This document shows, one piece after another, positions 9,130 to 17,999 of a DNA stretch of 64,000 bases (the first letter of the stretch is position 1; each line of letters begins with the position of its first letter). Below the pieces are notes generated by a model. That model was not told the DNA's origin, did not search any database, and saw only the letters and a list, made by a program, of their open reading frames with translations. This DNA comes from an uncultured Opitutia bacterium (GTDB lineage: Bacteria > Verrucomicrobiota > Verrucomicrobiia > Opitutales > Opitutaceae), in assembly GCA_903827245.1 (NCBI GenBank), contig CAIKHO010000065.1, positions 34,616-98,615 on the forward strand. Direction: 5' to 3'. Both the position numbers and the translations under genes were made by a program.

Positions 9130-9996
9130 ATGCTGCTCCGCATCTCCCACCTGACCCGCTACGACTACGCGCAGGAAGTCTCGTTTGCCCCCCACCTGAT
9201 CTACCTGCGTCCGCGCGAGACGCCGCTGCACCGGCTCCGGAGCTTTCGCTGCACGTTCTCCCCCCAGGCCCGCGTGCTCACCACGCTCGATGCGCAGGAC
9301 AACACCGCGCTCTGGGCGCATTTCTGGGACCGGTCCGCCGCCCTGAACATCCGCACTGAGTTCGAAATCGAGACGCTCGACACCAATCCGTTCGATTTCC
9401 TGCTGCGGCCCGCGGCCGCCAAGTTTCCCTTTGCCTACAGCCCGGCCGACAAGTTTGCACTCACCCCGTATCTCATCCCGCCCTTCGACCAGACCCAGAC
9501 CCGGCTGCGCAGCTGGCTCGCGGAGCACATGGTGGATGCCCCCAAGGAGACCCTCCCGTTTGTGTCCGCCCTCAACGAATTGATCCACGACTCCGTTTCC
9601 TACACCCGCCGCGAGGAGGGCGGGATCCAGCCCTCCGCCGAGACGCTGGCGCTCGGTTCGGGTTCCTGCCGCGATTTTGCCGTCCTGTTCATCGAAATGT
9701 GCCGGACCCTCGGGCTCGCCGCGCGCTTTGTCAGCGGCTACCTTTACGATCCACCGCCGCCGGAGGAGAAAAACCCCGCACCGGGCGCGATGCACGCCTG
9801 GGTCGAGATTTATCTGCCCGGCGCCGGCTGGAAGGGACTCGACCCGACACGCAATATGTACTGCGACGATACCTTCATCCCGGTCGCGCACGCCGCGCAG
9901 GCCGACACCGTGAATCCGATCCAGGGTAATTATTACGCCTCCCAGCCCGTGCCCTCGAAGCTCACGACCAGCGTGCACATCGAAAAACTGGCCTGA
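9130..9996 (+). CDS. transglutaminase-like cysteine peptidase-fold protein
   Basis: A 288-residue protein with the N-terminal beta domain typical of bacterial transglutaminase-like proteins (LRISHLTRYDYAQEVSFAPH) and a catalytic triad: Cys180 in GSGSCRDFA, His222 in MHAWVEIY and Asp238 in GLDPTRN. No signal peptide is seen, so it acts in the cytosol. It is followed after 13 bases by a DUF2126 amidoligase gene. This pairing is known from predicted peptide-ligase/modification systems. Whether it cleaves or forms amide bonds is unknown. Confidence 0.88.
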   Translation: MLLRISHLTRYDYAQEVSFAPHLIYLRPRETPLHRLRSFRCTFSPQARVLTTLDAQDNTALWAHFWDRSAALNIRTEFEIETLDTNPFDFLLRPAAAKFPFAYSPADKFALTPYLIPPFDQTQTRLRSWLAEHMVDAPKETLPFVSALNELIHDSVSYTRREEGGIQPSAETLALGSGSCRDFAVLFIEMCRTLGLAARFVSGYLYDPPPPEEKNPAPGAMHAWVEIYLPGAGWKGLDPTRNMYCDDTFIPVAHAAQADTVNPIQGNYYASQPVPSKLTTSVHIEKLA

Positions 9997-10009
9997 ACGA
10001 GGAACGACC

Positions 10010-12175
10010 ATGTCCTGCACACCTTATCCCGCCGAAACCCTGAAGAAAATCGCGACCTGCGCTGCAGGCGTCGAGGCCTCACTCAGCCGCAGCGGCGTGT
10101 TGCTGACGATGGGTGGCGAGCCGACATTCGTACCGGTCCAACCCGAGGGAGCGGAATGGGCCACCGCCGCCCTGGGCCCGACCAAGCTCGGCTATGCCCG
10201 CCGCCTCGCCCGACGGCTGGTGGAGGATGCGTTTCCCGGCGCCGCCCTGCTCGAAACCTCCGGCAAGCAGTATCCCGGCGAGCCACTGCCCCGCTGGGCG
10301 CTGCTGATCCAGTCCCGCGCCGACGGGGAAAAGCTCTGGCGCGATATCACCCGCCTGCGGGCCGATACCGAACCCGGCGCCCACACCCCCGAGGATGCCC
10401 GCCGCACCATTACCGCCCTCGCCGCCAAACTCGGCGTCGGCGCCGGCGGCATCCTGCCCTGCCATGAAGCGGCCGCACCCGAGGCCGCCACCGGCTACGT
10501 GCTGCCCCTCGATTACGACACCGGAAAATGGATCACCGACGACTGGCGCGTGGCATTGAAGACGGACGTGACCCGGCTTTTCCCCGGCGATTCGCTCATC
10601 GGCCTCCGCCTGCCGCTCGGCGATCTCGGGGAGAAAAATCTCCGGCGCGCACTGACCATCGAGATCCGCACGGGGACCCTGACGGTTTTCATCCCGCCGC
10701 TCACGCTCGACGCCTACCTCACGCTTCTGCCCTTGATCGAGGACTGCCTCGCCGGGCTGCGGCTCCACGACATTGTGCTCGCGGGTTATGCGCCGCCACT
10801 CGATCCGCGCCTTTCGACCATCGGGCTCGCGTCCGACCCCGGCGTGATCGAGGTCAACCTGGCCGTGTGCGCGACCTGGGCGGATTACGACCGGCACCTC
10901 GCGGAAATTTATGCCGCCGCGGAAAAGTCAGGGCTGATCGCGCGCAAGCTGCAGTTCAACGGCCGCGAGATGGGCACGGGCGGCGGTGCGCACCTGGTCT
11001 TCGGCGGCCCGGTCGGCCTCGTCTCGCCGTTCTTCGCCTTCCCCTCGCTGCTGCCTTCCATGGTCCGTTACTGGCAGCAGCATCCGGCCCTGAGCTATGC
11101 GTTCACCGGCCAGTACCTCGGACCGAGCTCCCAGGCGCCGCGCATCGATGAATCGACCTTCGAGGCCCTCTACGAGCTGGAGATCGCGTGCGAGGGCGCG
11201 GCCCGGCTCGGTTCGGCGGGGAATCGACCGTTCTTCGACCTGCTGTTCCGTGATTTGCTGATGGACCGGTCGGGCAATACCCACCGCGCCGAGATCAGCG
11301 TCGACAAGCTCTGGAATCCCTTTGCCGGCAACGGCCGCCTCGGGCTGGTCGAGCTCCGCGCATTCGAGACGCACCCGTCGGGCACCGCGCTCTCGGTGAC
11401 CGCCCTTTTTGTCCGGGCGATCCTGGCCCGTCTCGCCGCCGATCCGTGCGGGACACCCTTCGTCCGCTGGGCCGGCGAGCTTCATGACCGGTTTTTTCTG
11501 CCAGCATTCGTTTGGTCGGACCTGGTCGCGATCTGTGCGGATCTTTCCGCCCATGGCATTCCCTTCGACCCCGAATGGCTGCGCCCCCTCTGGGAGTGGC
11601 GTTTCCCAAGACTGGGCGAGCTGGTGCTCCCGCCGTCCAAGGAAAAAAAATCCCCGCACTCCGGCGCCACGATAACCTTCCGCCAGGCGCTTGAGGCGTG
11701 GCCGCTGCTGGGTGAACAACCCAGCGGGGCCGGTACCTCGCGCAGCGTCGACGCCAGCATGGACCGCCTTGAGGTCAGCGTGAGCGACCCGACCATCTTG
11801 GAACACGGGGCACTCCTGGTGAACGGCCTGCCCTGCGCCTTTCACACCTCCGGCGGCGGCGGGGCGGCGGGCGGGGTGCGCTTCCGGGCGTTTTTTCTGA
11901 CCCCCGCCTTGCATCCCCACATCCCGGTCCATGCGCCCTTGCTCATCGAATGGGTCGACAAGGCAACGCTCACGGTCACGGCCGCCGCCCGCTGGCACGT
12001 GTGGAATCCAAAGGGCGATCCGTACCTGACCCGTCCGCTCGATGAGACCGAGGCGCGCCGCCGGCATGCGGAGCGCTGGGAGCCCTGGCCTCAGACCGTC
12101 GGCCATCCCCGAACGATTCCGGTCCTGAATTTCCCACCGGAGGGCCGACACACGCTCGATCTGCGGCGGTACTAG
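10010..12175 (+). CDS. DUF2126 putative amidoligase
   Basis: A 721-residue protein whose N-terminal part contains LTMGGEPTFV, a hallmark of DUF2126, and a large central domain ending in an arm that includes RAEISVDKLWNP. Pfam describes the family as a putative amidoligase, often fused behind a transglutaminase domain. Here the two are split into adjacent genes (13-base gap), so they probably work on the same peptide or protein substrate. In many bacteria the set also has alpha-E and circularly permuted ATP-grasp genes. Neither is present nearby, so the cassette is reduced or its partners lie elsewhere. Confidence 0.8.
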   Translation: MSCTPYPAETLKKIATCAAGVEASLSRSGVLLTMGGEPTFVPVQPEGAEWATAALGPTKLGYARRLARRLVEDAFPGAALLETSGKQYPGEPLPRWALLIQSRADGEKLWRDITRLRADTEPGAHTPEDARRTITALAAKLGVGAGGILPCHEAAAPEAATGYVLPLDYDTGKWITDDWRVALKTDVTRLFPGDSLIGLRLPLGDLGEKNLRRALTIEIRTGTLTVFIPPLTLDAYLTLLPLIEDCLAGLRLHDIVLAGYAPPLDPRLSTIGLASDPGVIEVNLAVCATWADYDRHLAEIYAAAEKSGLIARKLQFNGREMGTGGGAHLVFGGPVGLVSPFFAFPSLLPSMVRYWQQHPALSYAFTGQYLGPSSQAPRIDESTFEALYELEIACEGAARLGSAGNRPFFDLLFRDLLMDRSGNTHRAEISVDKLWNPFAGNGRLGLVELRAFETHPSGTALSVTALFVRAILARLAADPCGTPFVRWAGELHDRFFLPAFVWSDLVAICADLSAHGIPFDPEWLRPLWEWRFPRLGELVLPPSKEKKSPHSGATITFRQALEAWPLLGEQPSGAGTSRSVDASMDRLEVSVSDPTILEHGALLVNGLPCAFHTSGGGGAAGGVRFRAFFLTPALHPHIPVHAPLLIEWVDKATLTVTAAARWHVWNPKGDPYLTRPLDETEARRRHAERWEPWPQTVGHPRTIPVLNFPPEGRHTLDLRRY

Positions 12176-12211
12176 GCTACGTTTCCCCTGGGCCCAGCCC
12201 GGCCCATTTTG

Positions 12212-12335
12212 CCGCGGAAGTCGCGGATCAATCCGGATGAGCCGTGGCCCGACGGAATTCAGGCCGCGAGACGCGCGAGGACGGATCAAGTCTACGACGG
12301 TCAATATCCCTCTCCGCGTCCATCCGTGTCGTCAG
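12212..12335. repeat. weak inverted repeat in DUF2126-FKBP spacer
   Basis: The left side (gcggaagtcgcggatc and following) and right side (ctctccgcgtccatccgtg) are imperfect reverse complements, and both resemble the GCGGAT-type arms seen at 44616 and 56834. The match is degraded and I would call it a decayed member of that class. Confidence 0.4.
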
Positions 12336-12340
12336 CGGGA

Positions 12341-12375
12341 AAACAAAAAGCCCGCCGCGGATGAGGCGGCGGGCT
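12341..12375 (-). terminator. intrinsic terminator of the FKBP gene
   Basis: On the minus strand a perfect 10-bp stem (arms 12349-12358 and 12366-12375) with a 7-base loop is followed directly by TTTTTGTTT. It lies 32 bases after the FKBP stop codon. This is one of the clearest rho-independent terminators in the window. Confidence 0.9.
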
Positions 12376-12406
12376 GGTATAGATTCGGTGATCCGGAGCG
12401 GCGGCT

Positions 12407-13213
12407 TTACTTGCCCAGCGCCGGCGTGATCGAAGCGGGCCCGGGGGTCGGCTTGATGTCGATCACCTCGATGTCGAAGATGAGCGTCGAGGCCGGCGGG
12501 ATACCCGGGCGGCCTTCGTCGCCGTAGGCCAGCTGCGGCGGGATGTAGAGTTTGATCGAGCCGCCCTTGTTGATCTTCTGCAGGCCCTCGGTCCAGCCCG
12601 GGATGACCTGGTCCAGCGCAAACTGGGCCGGCGAGACCGGCTCGCCGGGCTGACGCGGCTGGCGCGAGGTGTCAAAGACCGACCCGTTGATCAGCGTGCC
12701 GGTATAATGCGCCGTCACGGTGTCCGTCGCCTTGGCGTTCGGGCCCGCGCCCGGTTTGGTGATTTCATAGCAAAGACCGCTGGGGAGCGCGACGATGCCG
12801 GCCTTTTTCTTGAGATCGGCGAAGAACTTCGCCGTCTCGGCGACACCCTGGTCCTTGAGCTTGGCGAGGTAGGCATCCTGCCGCTTGTGCACGAAATCCT
12901 CGACCTGCGGCCCGATTTTCTGGACATCGGTCGGGGCCTCCTTGCCGGCGGCGGCGAGCAGGAAACCGCGCGACACGGAGTCGAGCTGGTCCTTGGAGAA
13001 GTCGAAGGAATCGACCTGGCTGTTCTTGCCCATGAACCAGCCCACGACCTCGAGCACCTGCGTCTCGGTGTACTGCGGGGCAGGAGCGGCGGGAGCCGCA
13101 GGCGGGGTCGCGGCCGGCTGGCCGGGAACGTTGAGCTTCACGTCCTGTGCGCGAACCGCGGCGAAGGCGCCGAGACCCAGCAGGCCGGTGGTGAGGATGG
13201 ACTTTAATTTCAT
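12407..13213 (-). CDS. exported FKBP-type peptidyl-prolyl isomerase
   Basis: The 268-residue protein starts with a signal peptide (MKLKSILTTGLLGLGAFAA, cleavage near AVRAQ), then a Pro/Ala-rich linker, an FkpA-like alpha-helical dimerisation region (residues about 50-150) and a C-terminal FKBP domain with VTAHYTGTLINGSVFDTS and PPQLAYGDEG. It should assist folding of exported proteins in the periplasm. Its own terminator lies just downstream. The LOG-family gene is divergent, 147 bases away. Confidence 0.9.
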   Translation of the reverse strand: MKLKSILTTGLLGLGAFAAVRAQDVKLNVPGQPAATPPAAPAAPAPQYTETQVLEVVGWFMGKNSQVDSFDFSKDQLDSVSRGFLLAAAGKEAPTDVQKIGPQVEDFVHKRQDAYLAKLKDQGVAETAKFFADLKKKAGIVALPSGLCYEITKPGAGPNAKATDTVTAHYTGTLINGSVFDTSRQPRQPGEPVSPAQFALDQVIPGWTEGLQKINKGGSIKLYIPPQLAYGDEGRPGIPPASTLIFDIEVIDIKPTPGPASITPALGK

Positions 13214-13360
13214 GGATGAGGGGGAGGGATTAGGGAACCGTCAGGGGGACATTTGTGCCATAAAAGTTTTTGGGTGTGCCAGTCCACCGGGCTGAATGCA
13301 AACAATTACTCCCCTCTTGTATCGGAGGCCTTGCAGTGTTTCCATCCGCCTCTTTTCAAG

Positions 13361-15268
13361 ATGAATCCCGACCAATTCTGGACCAGCCAGGACGGACAGA
13401 TCCTGCAGGTGAAGAACAAGGACGACCGCACGGTCGCGCTCACCCTCGCCTTCTGGCCGCGCCATCCCGCCGAGTTCGACTTCCTCAAGGCCCACCTGGC
13501 CGAATTGAAGTTCTCCGAGCGGAGCTCCCTCGCCCGCATCGGCATCGAGATGCTGATCCATGGCAGCCCGGCCGTCGACGGCAACCGGATCGTGCTCACG
13601 GCCGATGCCTTCATCTACGACCCGAGCTTCCCCAACTCCCCGTACTGGAAGAAGCTCCTGCGCACCGGCTCGCCCGTCGGGCGCCTGTTCCGCGCCCCAG
13701 CCGCGGCCAAGCTGACCACCGCGGAAATCTGGGACGCCATCAAGAACAACGAGCTCAAGCTGCCCAACACGATCAGCATCGACCGGCTCGGCCGCGTGTT
13801 CCTCACGCCGCACCAGGTCAGCTATACGCTCAACCCCAAGCTCATCCGGATCAACTTCGAGCACATCGTCAGCGGCAACGCCGGCCGCTCCTACCTCGAC
13901 AAGGTGCAGGTGCGCCATGACGCCGCCCCGCTGATCATCCCGCCCCAGTCCGGCATCCTCACCAGCTGCTCGATGTACCTGAAGGAGCACTTTGTCGTGC
14001 TCAATCCCGGCGCGGGCAATTTCGGCATCCACACCAGCGCCGTGCTGCTCGACCCGATCAAGACCTTCGGCACGAATGTCATGCTCGAGATCTACAACAC
14101 CGGCGACCAGCCCGTCGTTAACCCCATGGTCTCGGTCGACCTCTACCGTGCGCCCGAGGCCAACGACCCGGAGCTGAAGACCCTCACGAAAAAACGCCAG
14201 CGGCTCCTCGCCACCGCGTCCGACCTGTTCAAGTGCCTCGACGACAATCCGGCCCGCGATACCGGCGAGGCCCACCCGAAGACCAAGATCATCGTCCGCG
14301 GCCAAAGCGCCACCATGGAAAACCGCTGCGTGGTGGTGCGGGCGAACGAGGACCTCAAGAAGGTGCTCGAGGGCGAGGTCTGCCCCATCGGCAGCCGCAC
14401 CATGATCCAGGCGCTCGACGCCGCCCCGGAGGGCGCCGACACCCTCATCATCGACTACTTCCCGGACCTGCTCGAGCACATGGAGCTCATCACCCGCATC
14501 GGGGACGTGAAGCTGAAGCGCATCATCTTCCGCAAGGCCTCGCGGACCCATGGTTATTTTCTGTCCAGCAATGCCCACGCGCGTCTCGACACGTTCAACG
14601 CCATCGGCGTGCAGGTCTGCTGGTACGACGAGCTGACCAAGGAACTCTACACCCACGTCTACAAGAAGGACCACGGCTTCTTCGTCCGCGAGGAAATGGC
14701 CCGCAAATTCCAGGAGGCCACCATCCTGGCCTTCTATGGCTCGGCCGTCGGGCTGGACAAGGCCGACACCGACCGCATCTCCTCGCTGGTCGACAAGCTC
14801 ACCTCGTTCATCGGCTACAACCTCGGCGTGCTCACCGGCGGTGGCGGCGGCGTGATGCGCCTCGCGACCGACCAGGCCCGCGGCAAGGGCGCGCTCACCG
14901 GCGCCTGTTTCCTCGAGCTCGAGGCGCAGCCGCCGGAACTCGGCGTGGACTTCTTCAACACCTTCCAGGAATCGTCGCGCCACTTCCGCCAGAAATGGTT
15001 CGAGGCCGCGGATTTTTGCATCTTCAACGTCGGCGGCGTCGGCACCCTCGAGGAAATCGGCATCGAGATGTGCAACCTCAAGCTCGGCATCCGCCCGCGC
15101 GTGCCCTACGTGTTCTTCAACGCGCGCTTCTGGGGCGACCTCCGCAAGCAGATCCGCGAGATGATCCGCACAAAGCGCGCCCCGGCCTGGATCGCCGACT
15201 ACATCTTGTTCACCGACGACCCCGACGAAGTCGTGGCATTCTACCGGAAGAAGCTGCAGGTGCTTTGA
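13361..15268 (+). CDS. LOG-family (lysine decarboxylase-like) protein with large unknown N-terminal region
   Basis: A 635-residue protein. The last 190 residues are a Rossmann LOG domain: LTGGGGGVMR (about residue 493) and VGGVGTLEEIG (about residue 557) correspond to the GGGxxGxM and PGGxGTxxE motifs of nucleoside-5'-monophosphate phosphoribohydrolases, except that Pro is replaced by Val. LOG enzymes are usually about 200 residues, so roughly 430 N-terminal residues are extra. They show no motif I recognise, no signal and no membrane helix. The ATG at 13361 is the most likely start. purD follows 18 bases later, suggesting a purine-linked role. Confidence 0.75.
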   Translation: MNPDQFWTSQDGQILQVKNKDDRTVALTLAFWPRHPAEFDFLKAHLAELKFSERSSLARIGIEMLIHGSPAVDGNRIVLTADAFIYDPSFPNSPYWKKLLRTGSPVGRLFRAPAAAKLTTAEIWDAIKNNELKLPNTISIDRLGRVFLTPHQVSYTLNPKLIRINFEHIVSGNAGRSYLDKVQVRHDAAPLIIPPQSGILTSCSMYLKEHFVVLNPGAGNFGIHTSAVLLDPIKTFGTNVMLEIYNTGDQPVVNPMVSVDLYRAPEANDPELKTLTKKRQRLLATASDLFKCLDDNPARDTGEAHPKTKIIVRGQSATMENRCVVVRANEDLKKVLEGEVCPIGSRTMIQALDAAPEGADTLIIDYFPDLLEHMELITRIGDVKLKRIIFRKASRTHGYFLSSNAHARLDTFNAIGVQVCWYDELTKELYTHVYKKDHGFFVREEMARKFQEATILAFYGSAVGLDKADTDRISSLVDKLTSFIGYNLGVLTGGGGGVMRLATDQARGKGALTGACFLELEAQPPELGVDFFNTFQESSRHFRQKWFEAADFCIFNVGGVGTLEEIGIEMCNLKLGIRPRVPYVFFNARFWGDLRKQIREMIRTKRAPAWIADYILFTDDPDEVVAFYRKKLQVL

Positions 15269-15286
15269 CGCCGGCAAGCGCACGCC

Positions 15287-16582
15287 GTGGCCAATAACCT
15301 TCCCCAGCTTATCCTTGTCGTCGGATCCGGTGGCCGCGAGCACGCCCTCGTTCGCTCCCTGCTCGCCTCGCCGGCCCGGCCGCGCGTGCTCTGCGCGCCG
15401 GGCAATGCCGGCATCGCACAGGATGTGCCCTGCTTTCCGGTCGCCGCTGATGATGTCGGCGCACTCGTCGCCCTGGCGCAAAGAGAGAAGGTCGACTTCG
15501 TCGTCGTCGGCCCCGAGGTGCCGCTCTCGCTCGGGCTCGTCGATGAGTTGATGAAGGCCGGGATTCCCGCCTACGGCCCGAAGGCCGATGGCGCGCTGCT
15601 CGAGGCGTCGAAAATCTTCACGAAGAAAATCCTGCTGAAGTACAAAATCCCGACGGCCCCCGCCGGATTCTTCAGCGCCGTCGCGCCCGCGCTCGCCTAC
15701 CTGCGGACGCGGTCGATCCCGATCGTGGTCAAGGCCGACGGCCTTGCCGCCGGCAAGGGCGTGGTAGTGGCGCAGACTCTGGCCGAAGCCGAGGCCGCCG
15801 TGCGCGGGATGCTGGAAGGCGGCAAGTTCGGTGCCAGCGGCAGCCAGTTGCTCATCGAGGATTGTCTCGCCGGCGAGGAAACCTCCCTGCTGGTCGTCGT
15901 GTCGGGACGCGATTACGTGATGCTTCCCGTTGCCCAGGACCACAAGCGCGTCGGCGACGGCGACACCGGACCGAACACCGGCGGTATGGGCGCCTACTCT
16001 CCCGCCGAGGTCGTCACGCCCGCGCTGCTCGACCGCATCGAGCGCGAGATTGTCCGCCCGTCCGTCAACGCCATCGCGGACGAGGGCATCGATTTCCGCG
16101 GCACGCTCTTCATCGGCCTCATGCTCACCCCCGCTGGCCCGAGCGTGATCGAGTACAACACGCGCTTCGGCGACCCGGAGACCCAGGTGGTGCTGCCGCG
16201 ACTCCAGACGGATCTCCTCGCGCTGCTCTGGGCCGCCGCCCGCGGCGGGCTCGCCGGGCTGAAGCTCGAGGTCAAGCCGGACTACGCGGTCTGCGTCGTG
16301 ATCGCCGCCAAGGGTTATCCCGAGGCCTATCCGAAGGGCGATGTCATCACTTTCCCTCCCGCCTCCAGCCTCCCGCCCCAGGCCTTCATCTACCACGCCG
16401 GCACGGCCCGCAACTCCGCCGGTCAGACCGTGACCAACGGAGGCCGCGTGCTCGGGGTCACGGCACTCGCCCCCACCCTGCGTGCGGCCGCCGACCAGGC
16501 CTACGCGGTGTGCGAGCAAATCCAATGCGCGAGCAAATACTACCGCCGCGACATCGGCGCCCGGCAGCTTCATCGAACATGA
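15287..16582 (+). CDS. purD: phosphoribosylamine-glycine ligase
   Basis: The 431-residue ATP-grasp enzyme makes glycinamide ribonucleotide in purine synthesis. Visible signatures are the N-terminal VVGSGGREHALV, GNAGIAQDV, the ATP-grasp segment IVVKADGLAAGKGV and RFGDPETQVVLPRL. Start is GTG at 15287. The stop overlaps the ATG of the next gene (ATGA), so the two are translationally coupled. Confidence 0.96.
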   Translation: MANNLPQLILVVGSGGREHALVRSLLASPARPRVLCAPGNAGIAQDVPCFPVAADDVGALVALAQREKVDFVVVGPEVPLSLGLVDELMKAGIPAYGPKADGALLEASKIFTKKILLKYKIPTAPAGFFSAVAPALAYLRTRSIPIVVKADGLAAGKGVVVAQTLAEAEAAVRGMLEGGKFGASGSQLLIEDCLAGEETSLLVVVSGRDYVMLPVAQDHKRVGDGDTGPNTGGMGAYSPAEVVTPALLDRIEREIVRPSVNAIADEGIDFRGTLFIGLMLTPAGPSVIEYNTRFGDPETQVVLPRLQTDLLALLWAAARGGLAGLKLEVKPDYAVCVVIAAKGYPEAYPKGDVITFPPASSLPPQAFIYHAGTARNSAGQTVTNGGRVLGVTALAPTLRAAADQAYAVCEQIQCASKYYRRDIGARQLHRT

Positions 16583-17268
16583 AATATCTTCCCCTGGTTT
16601 TTCTCCTCCTGACTGCGCCGCTCCTCCGTGCGGCTGACACGCCGGCCGGTCCGGCGGCGTCGAACGGCGGCGTGCAGGCGATCGAGCGCAACCTCTCCTA
16701 TGGCCGTGTTCACACGCTGCCGGACGATCTGCCGGCGCTATCCGGCCCGGCCACCGGCACGCTCGTGCTCGACCTGCGTTTTGTCCCGGCCAGCCCGGAA
16801 GCGGCGGCCGCCTTCTCCGCCTGGTTGAAATCACGCGCCCGACCCCAGGCACCCGTGCTCGTCCTCGTCAATCCCGGCACCGCGCCCGCCCTGCTCGCCC
16901 CCCTCGCCGCCCCCGGGGTCCCGCCGGGAGTCGTCAGCATTGGCCCGGAAATGAACGACGCGGTGCCCGATGTCGGGCTCACCCTCGCGGCCGGCGCCGA
17001 CCGCGCCGCCTACGATGCCTTCGAGCACGGCACGCCCCTCGCCGAGCTGATCAGCCCGAAGATCGACAAGGTCCGCCATGACGAAGCCGCCATGGCGCGG
17101 GAACGCGCGGCGGGCGCCGTCGCCGATGCCGGGGACGACAGTACTCCGCCCCCCGATGAGAAACCCGCGACCCCGCTCACGGCCGCCGCTTCCGTCGCGC
17201 CGGTCGATCGCGTGCTCCAGCGCGCCGTCCAGCTCCAACACGCGCTGCAGGCGCTGAAGAAAATCTAG
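16579..17268 (+). CDS. exported protein of unknown function
   Basis: A 229-residue protein with a clear signal peptide (MKYLPLVFLLLTAPLLRAAD). The rest is Ala/Pro-rich with no motif I recognise; residues 60-150 have the alternating hydrophobic pattern of an alpha/beta fold (GTLVLDLRFV, APVLVLVNPG, PGVVSIGPE), and the end is helical and charged. It starts inside the purD stop codon but its secreted nature suggests that co-transcription is incidental. A REPIN lies downstream. Confidence 0.7.
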   Translation: MKYLPLVFLLLTAPLLRAADTPAGPAASNGGVQAIERNLSYGRVHTLPDDLPALSGPATGTLVLDLRFVPASPEAAAAFSAWLKSRARPQAPVLVLVNPGTAPALLAPLAAPGVPPGVVSIGPEMNDAVPDVGLTLAAGADRAAYDAFEHGTPLAELISPKIDKVRHDEAAMARERAAGAVADAGDDSTPPPDEKPATPLTAAASVAPVDRVLQRAVQLQHALQALKKI

Positions 17269-17283
17269 CGGCCGCTTGCGACT

Positions 17284-17353
17284 GCAGGAACGGCTTTATG
17301 CCGCGATGATCGGCTTCGTCGGACAAGCCATCGCGGCATAAAGCCGCTCCTAC
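17284..17353. repeat. REPIN-like palindrome, family A
   Basis: Left unit 17284-17308 and right unit 17329-17353 are inverted copies matching at 23 of 25 positions, with a 20-base loop. Each unit is a small hairpin (GCGGC-ttta-style loop-GCCGC) with a TAGGAGC head. This is the architecture of REP doublets (REPINs) known from Pseudomonas and other genomes. Related copies are at 19264, 31623 and 41806. Confidence 0.8.
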
Positions 17354-17418
17354 AACTTGGCGCCCACTCCGGCTTTGCCTTTCCTCCAAAACCGTATCCC
17401 TTGGCTCCTTCGTCGAAG

Positions 17419-17910
17419 ATGCCCGCGCCCGGACCAATCCTGACCGTCTGCACCGCCAACATCTGCCGCAGCCCGATGGCCGCGGGGTTGTTGCAGCACG
17501 CCCTGTCCGCCCAGCCCGAGCCCCTGCGTTCGCTCAAAATTTTTTCCGCGGGCGTGGCCGCCCGGACCGGCGAAGCCGTCTCGGAAAACTCGGTGATCGC
17601 GCTCAAAAAGGTCGGGATCGACATCAGCGGCGCACGCAGCCGGCCGCTCACCCCGCAGCTCGTGACCCAGGCTTCCCTCATCCTGTGCATGACGGAATCG
17701 CACCGGGCCATGATCCAGCTCAACTTCGATCCGGTGCCGCGCCACGTCTATCTCTTCCGCGAGTTCATGCCGCGCGCCGCCGACAAGGAAATCGGCGATC
17801 CGTATGGCGGCCCACTGCGGGTTTACGAGGCGGCGCGGGACGAGATGGTCGAGGCCATCCCCTCGCTGCTCGCCTTCCTTAAGACACAGTTCGCGGCCAA
17901 GCCCGCGTGA
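17419..17910 (+). CDS. low-molecular-weight protein tyrosine phosphatase family
   Basis: The 163-residue protein has the phosphate-binding loop CTANICRS (Cys11 to Arg17, the C-x5-R signature) at its N terminus and DPYGG with the general-acid Asp in the C-terminal third. Members dephosphorylate tyrosine (Wzb/Etk systems) or arginine (YwlE). The surface-glycan cluster is 30 kb away, so a Wzb role is not shown by context. ATG at 17419 puts the loop at the usual position. Confidence 0.88.
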   Translation: MPAPGPILTVCTANICRSPMAAGLLQHALSAQPEPLRSLKIFSAGVAARTGEAVSENSVIALKKVGIDISGARSRPLTPQLVTQASLILCMTESHRAMIQLNFDPVPRHVYLFREFMPRAADKEIGDPYGGPLRVYEAARDEMVEAIPSLLAFLKTQFAAKPA

Positions 17911-17997
17911 TTTGCGATTTACGATTCACGAATTATGCCTTCGCCTCGGTCTTCCGTCCCGCAATCGTCATTCGTAATTCTCCAATCGTAACTTCCT
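17909..17997. repeat. inverted pair of heptamer arrays between phosphatase and glyA genes
   Basis: The left arm is four 7-base units in exact register (17909-17936: gatttgc, gatttac, gattcac, gaattat); the right arm is five (17963-17997: aatcgtc, attcgta, attctcc, aatcgta, acttcct). Left and right units are reverse complementary in type. The first unit overlaps the TGA stop of the phosphatase gene, and the array ends 2 bases before the glyA ATG, so it fills the entire spacer. Confidence 0.7.
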
Positions 17998-17999
17998 AA

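Noticed and set aside
13241..16852. Very long open frame on the minus strand opposite the LOG and purD genes
   Set aside because: It is the antisense image of two well-supported genes. GC-rich third positions remove stop codons from that frame, and its translation is low-complexity with no domain.
17284..17353. Family A palindrome as an ordinary rho-independent terminator
   Set aside because: There is no T-tract, and near-identical copies occur at other places in different contexts, which fits a dispersed repeat better.
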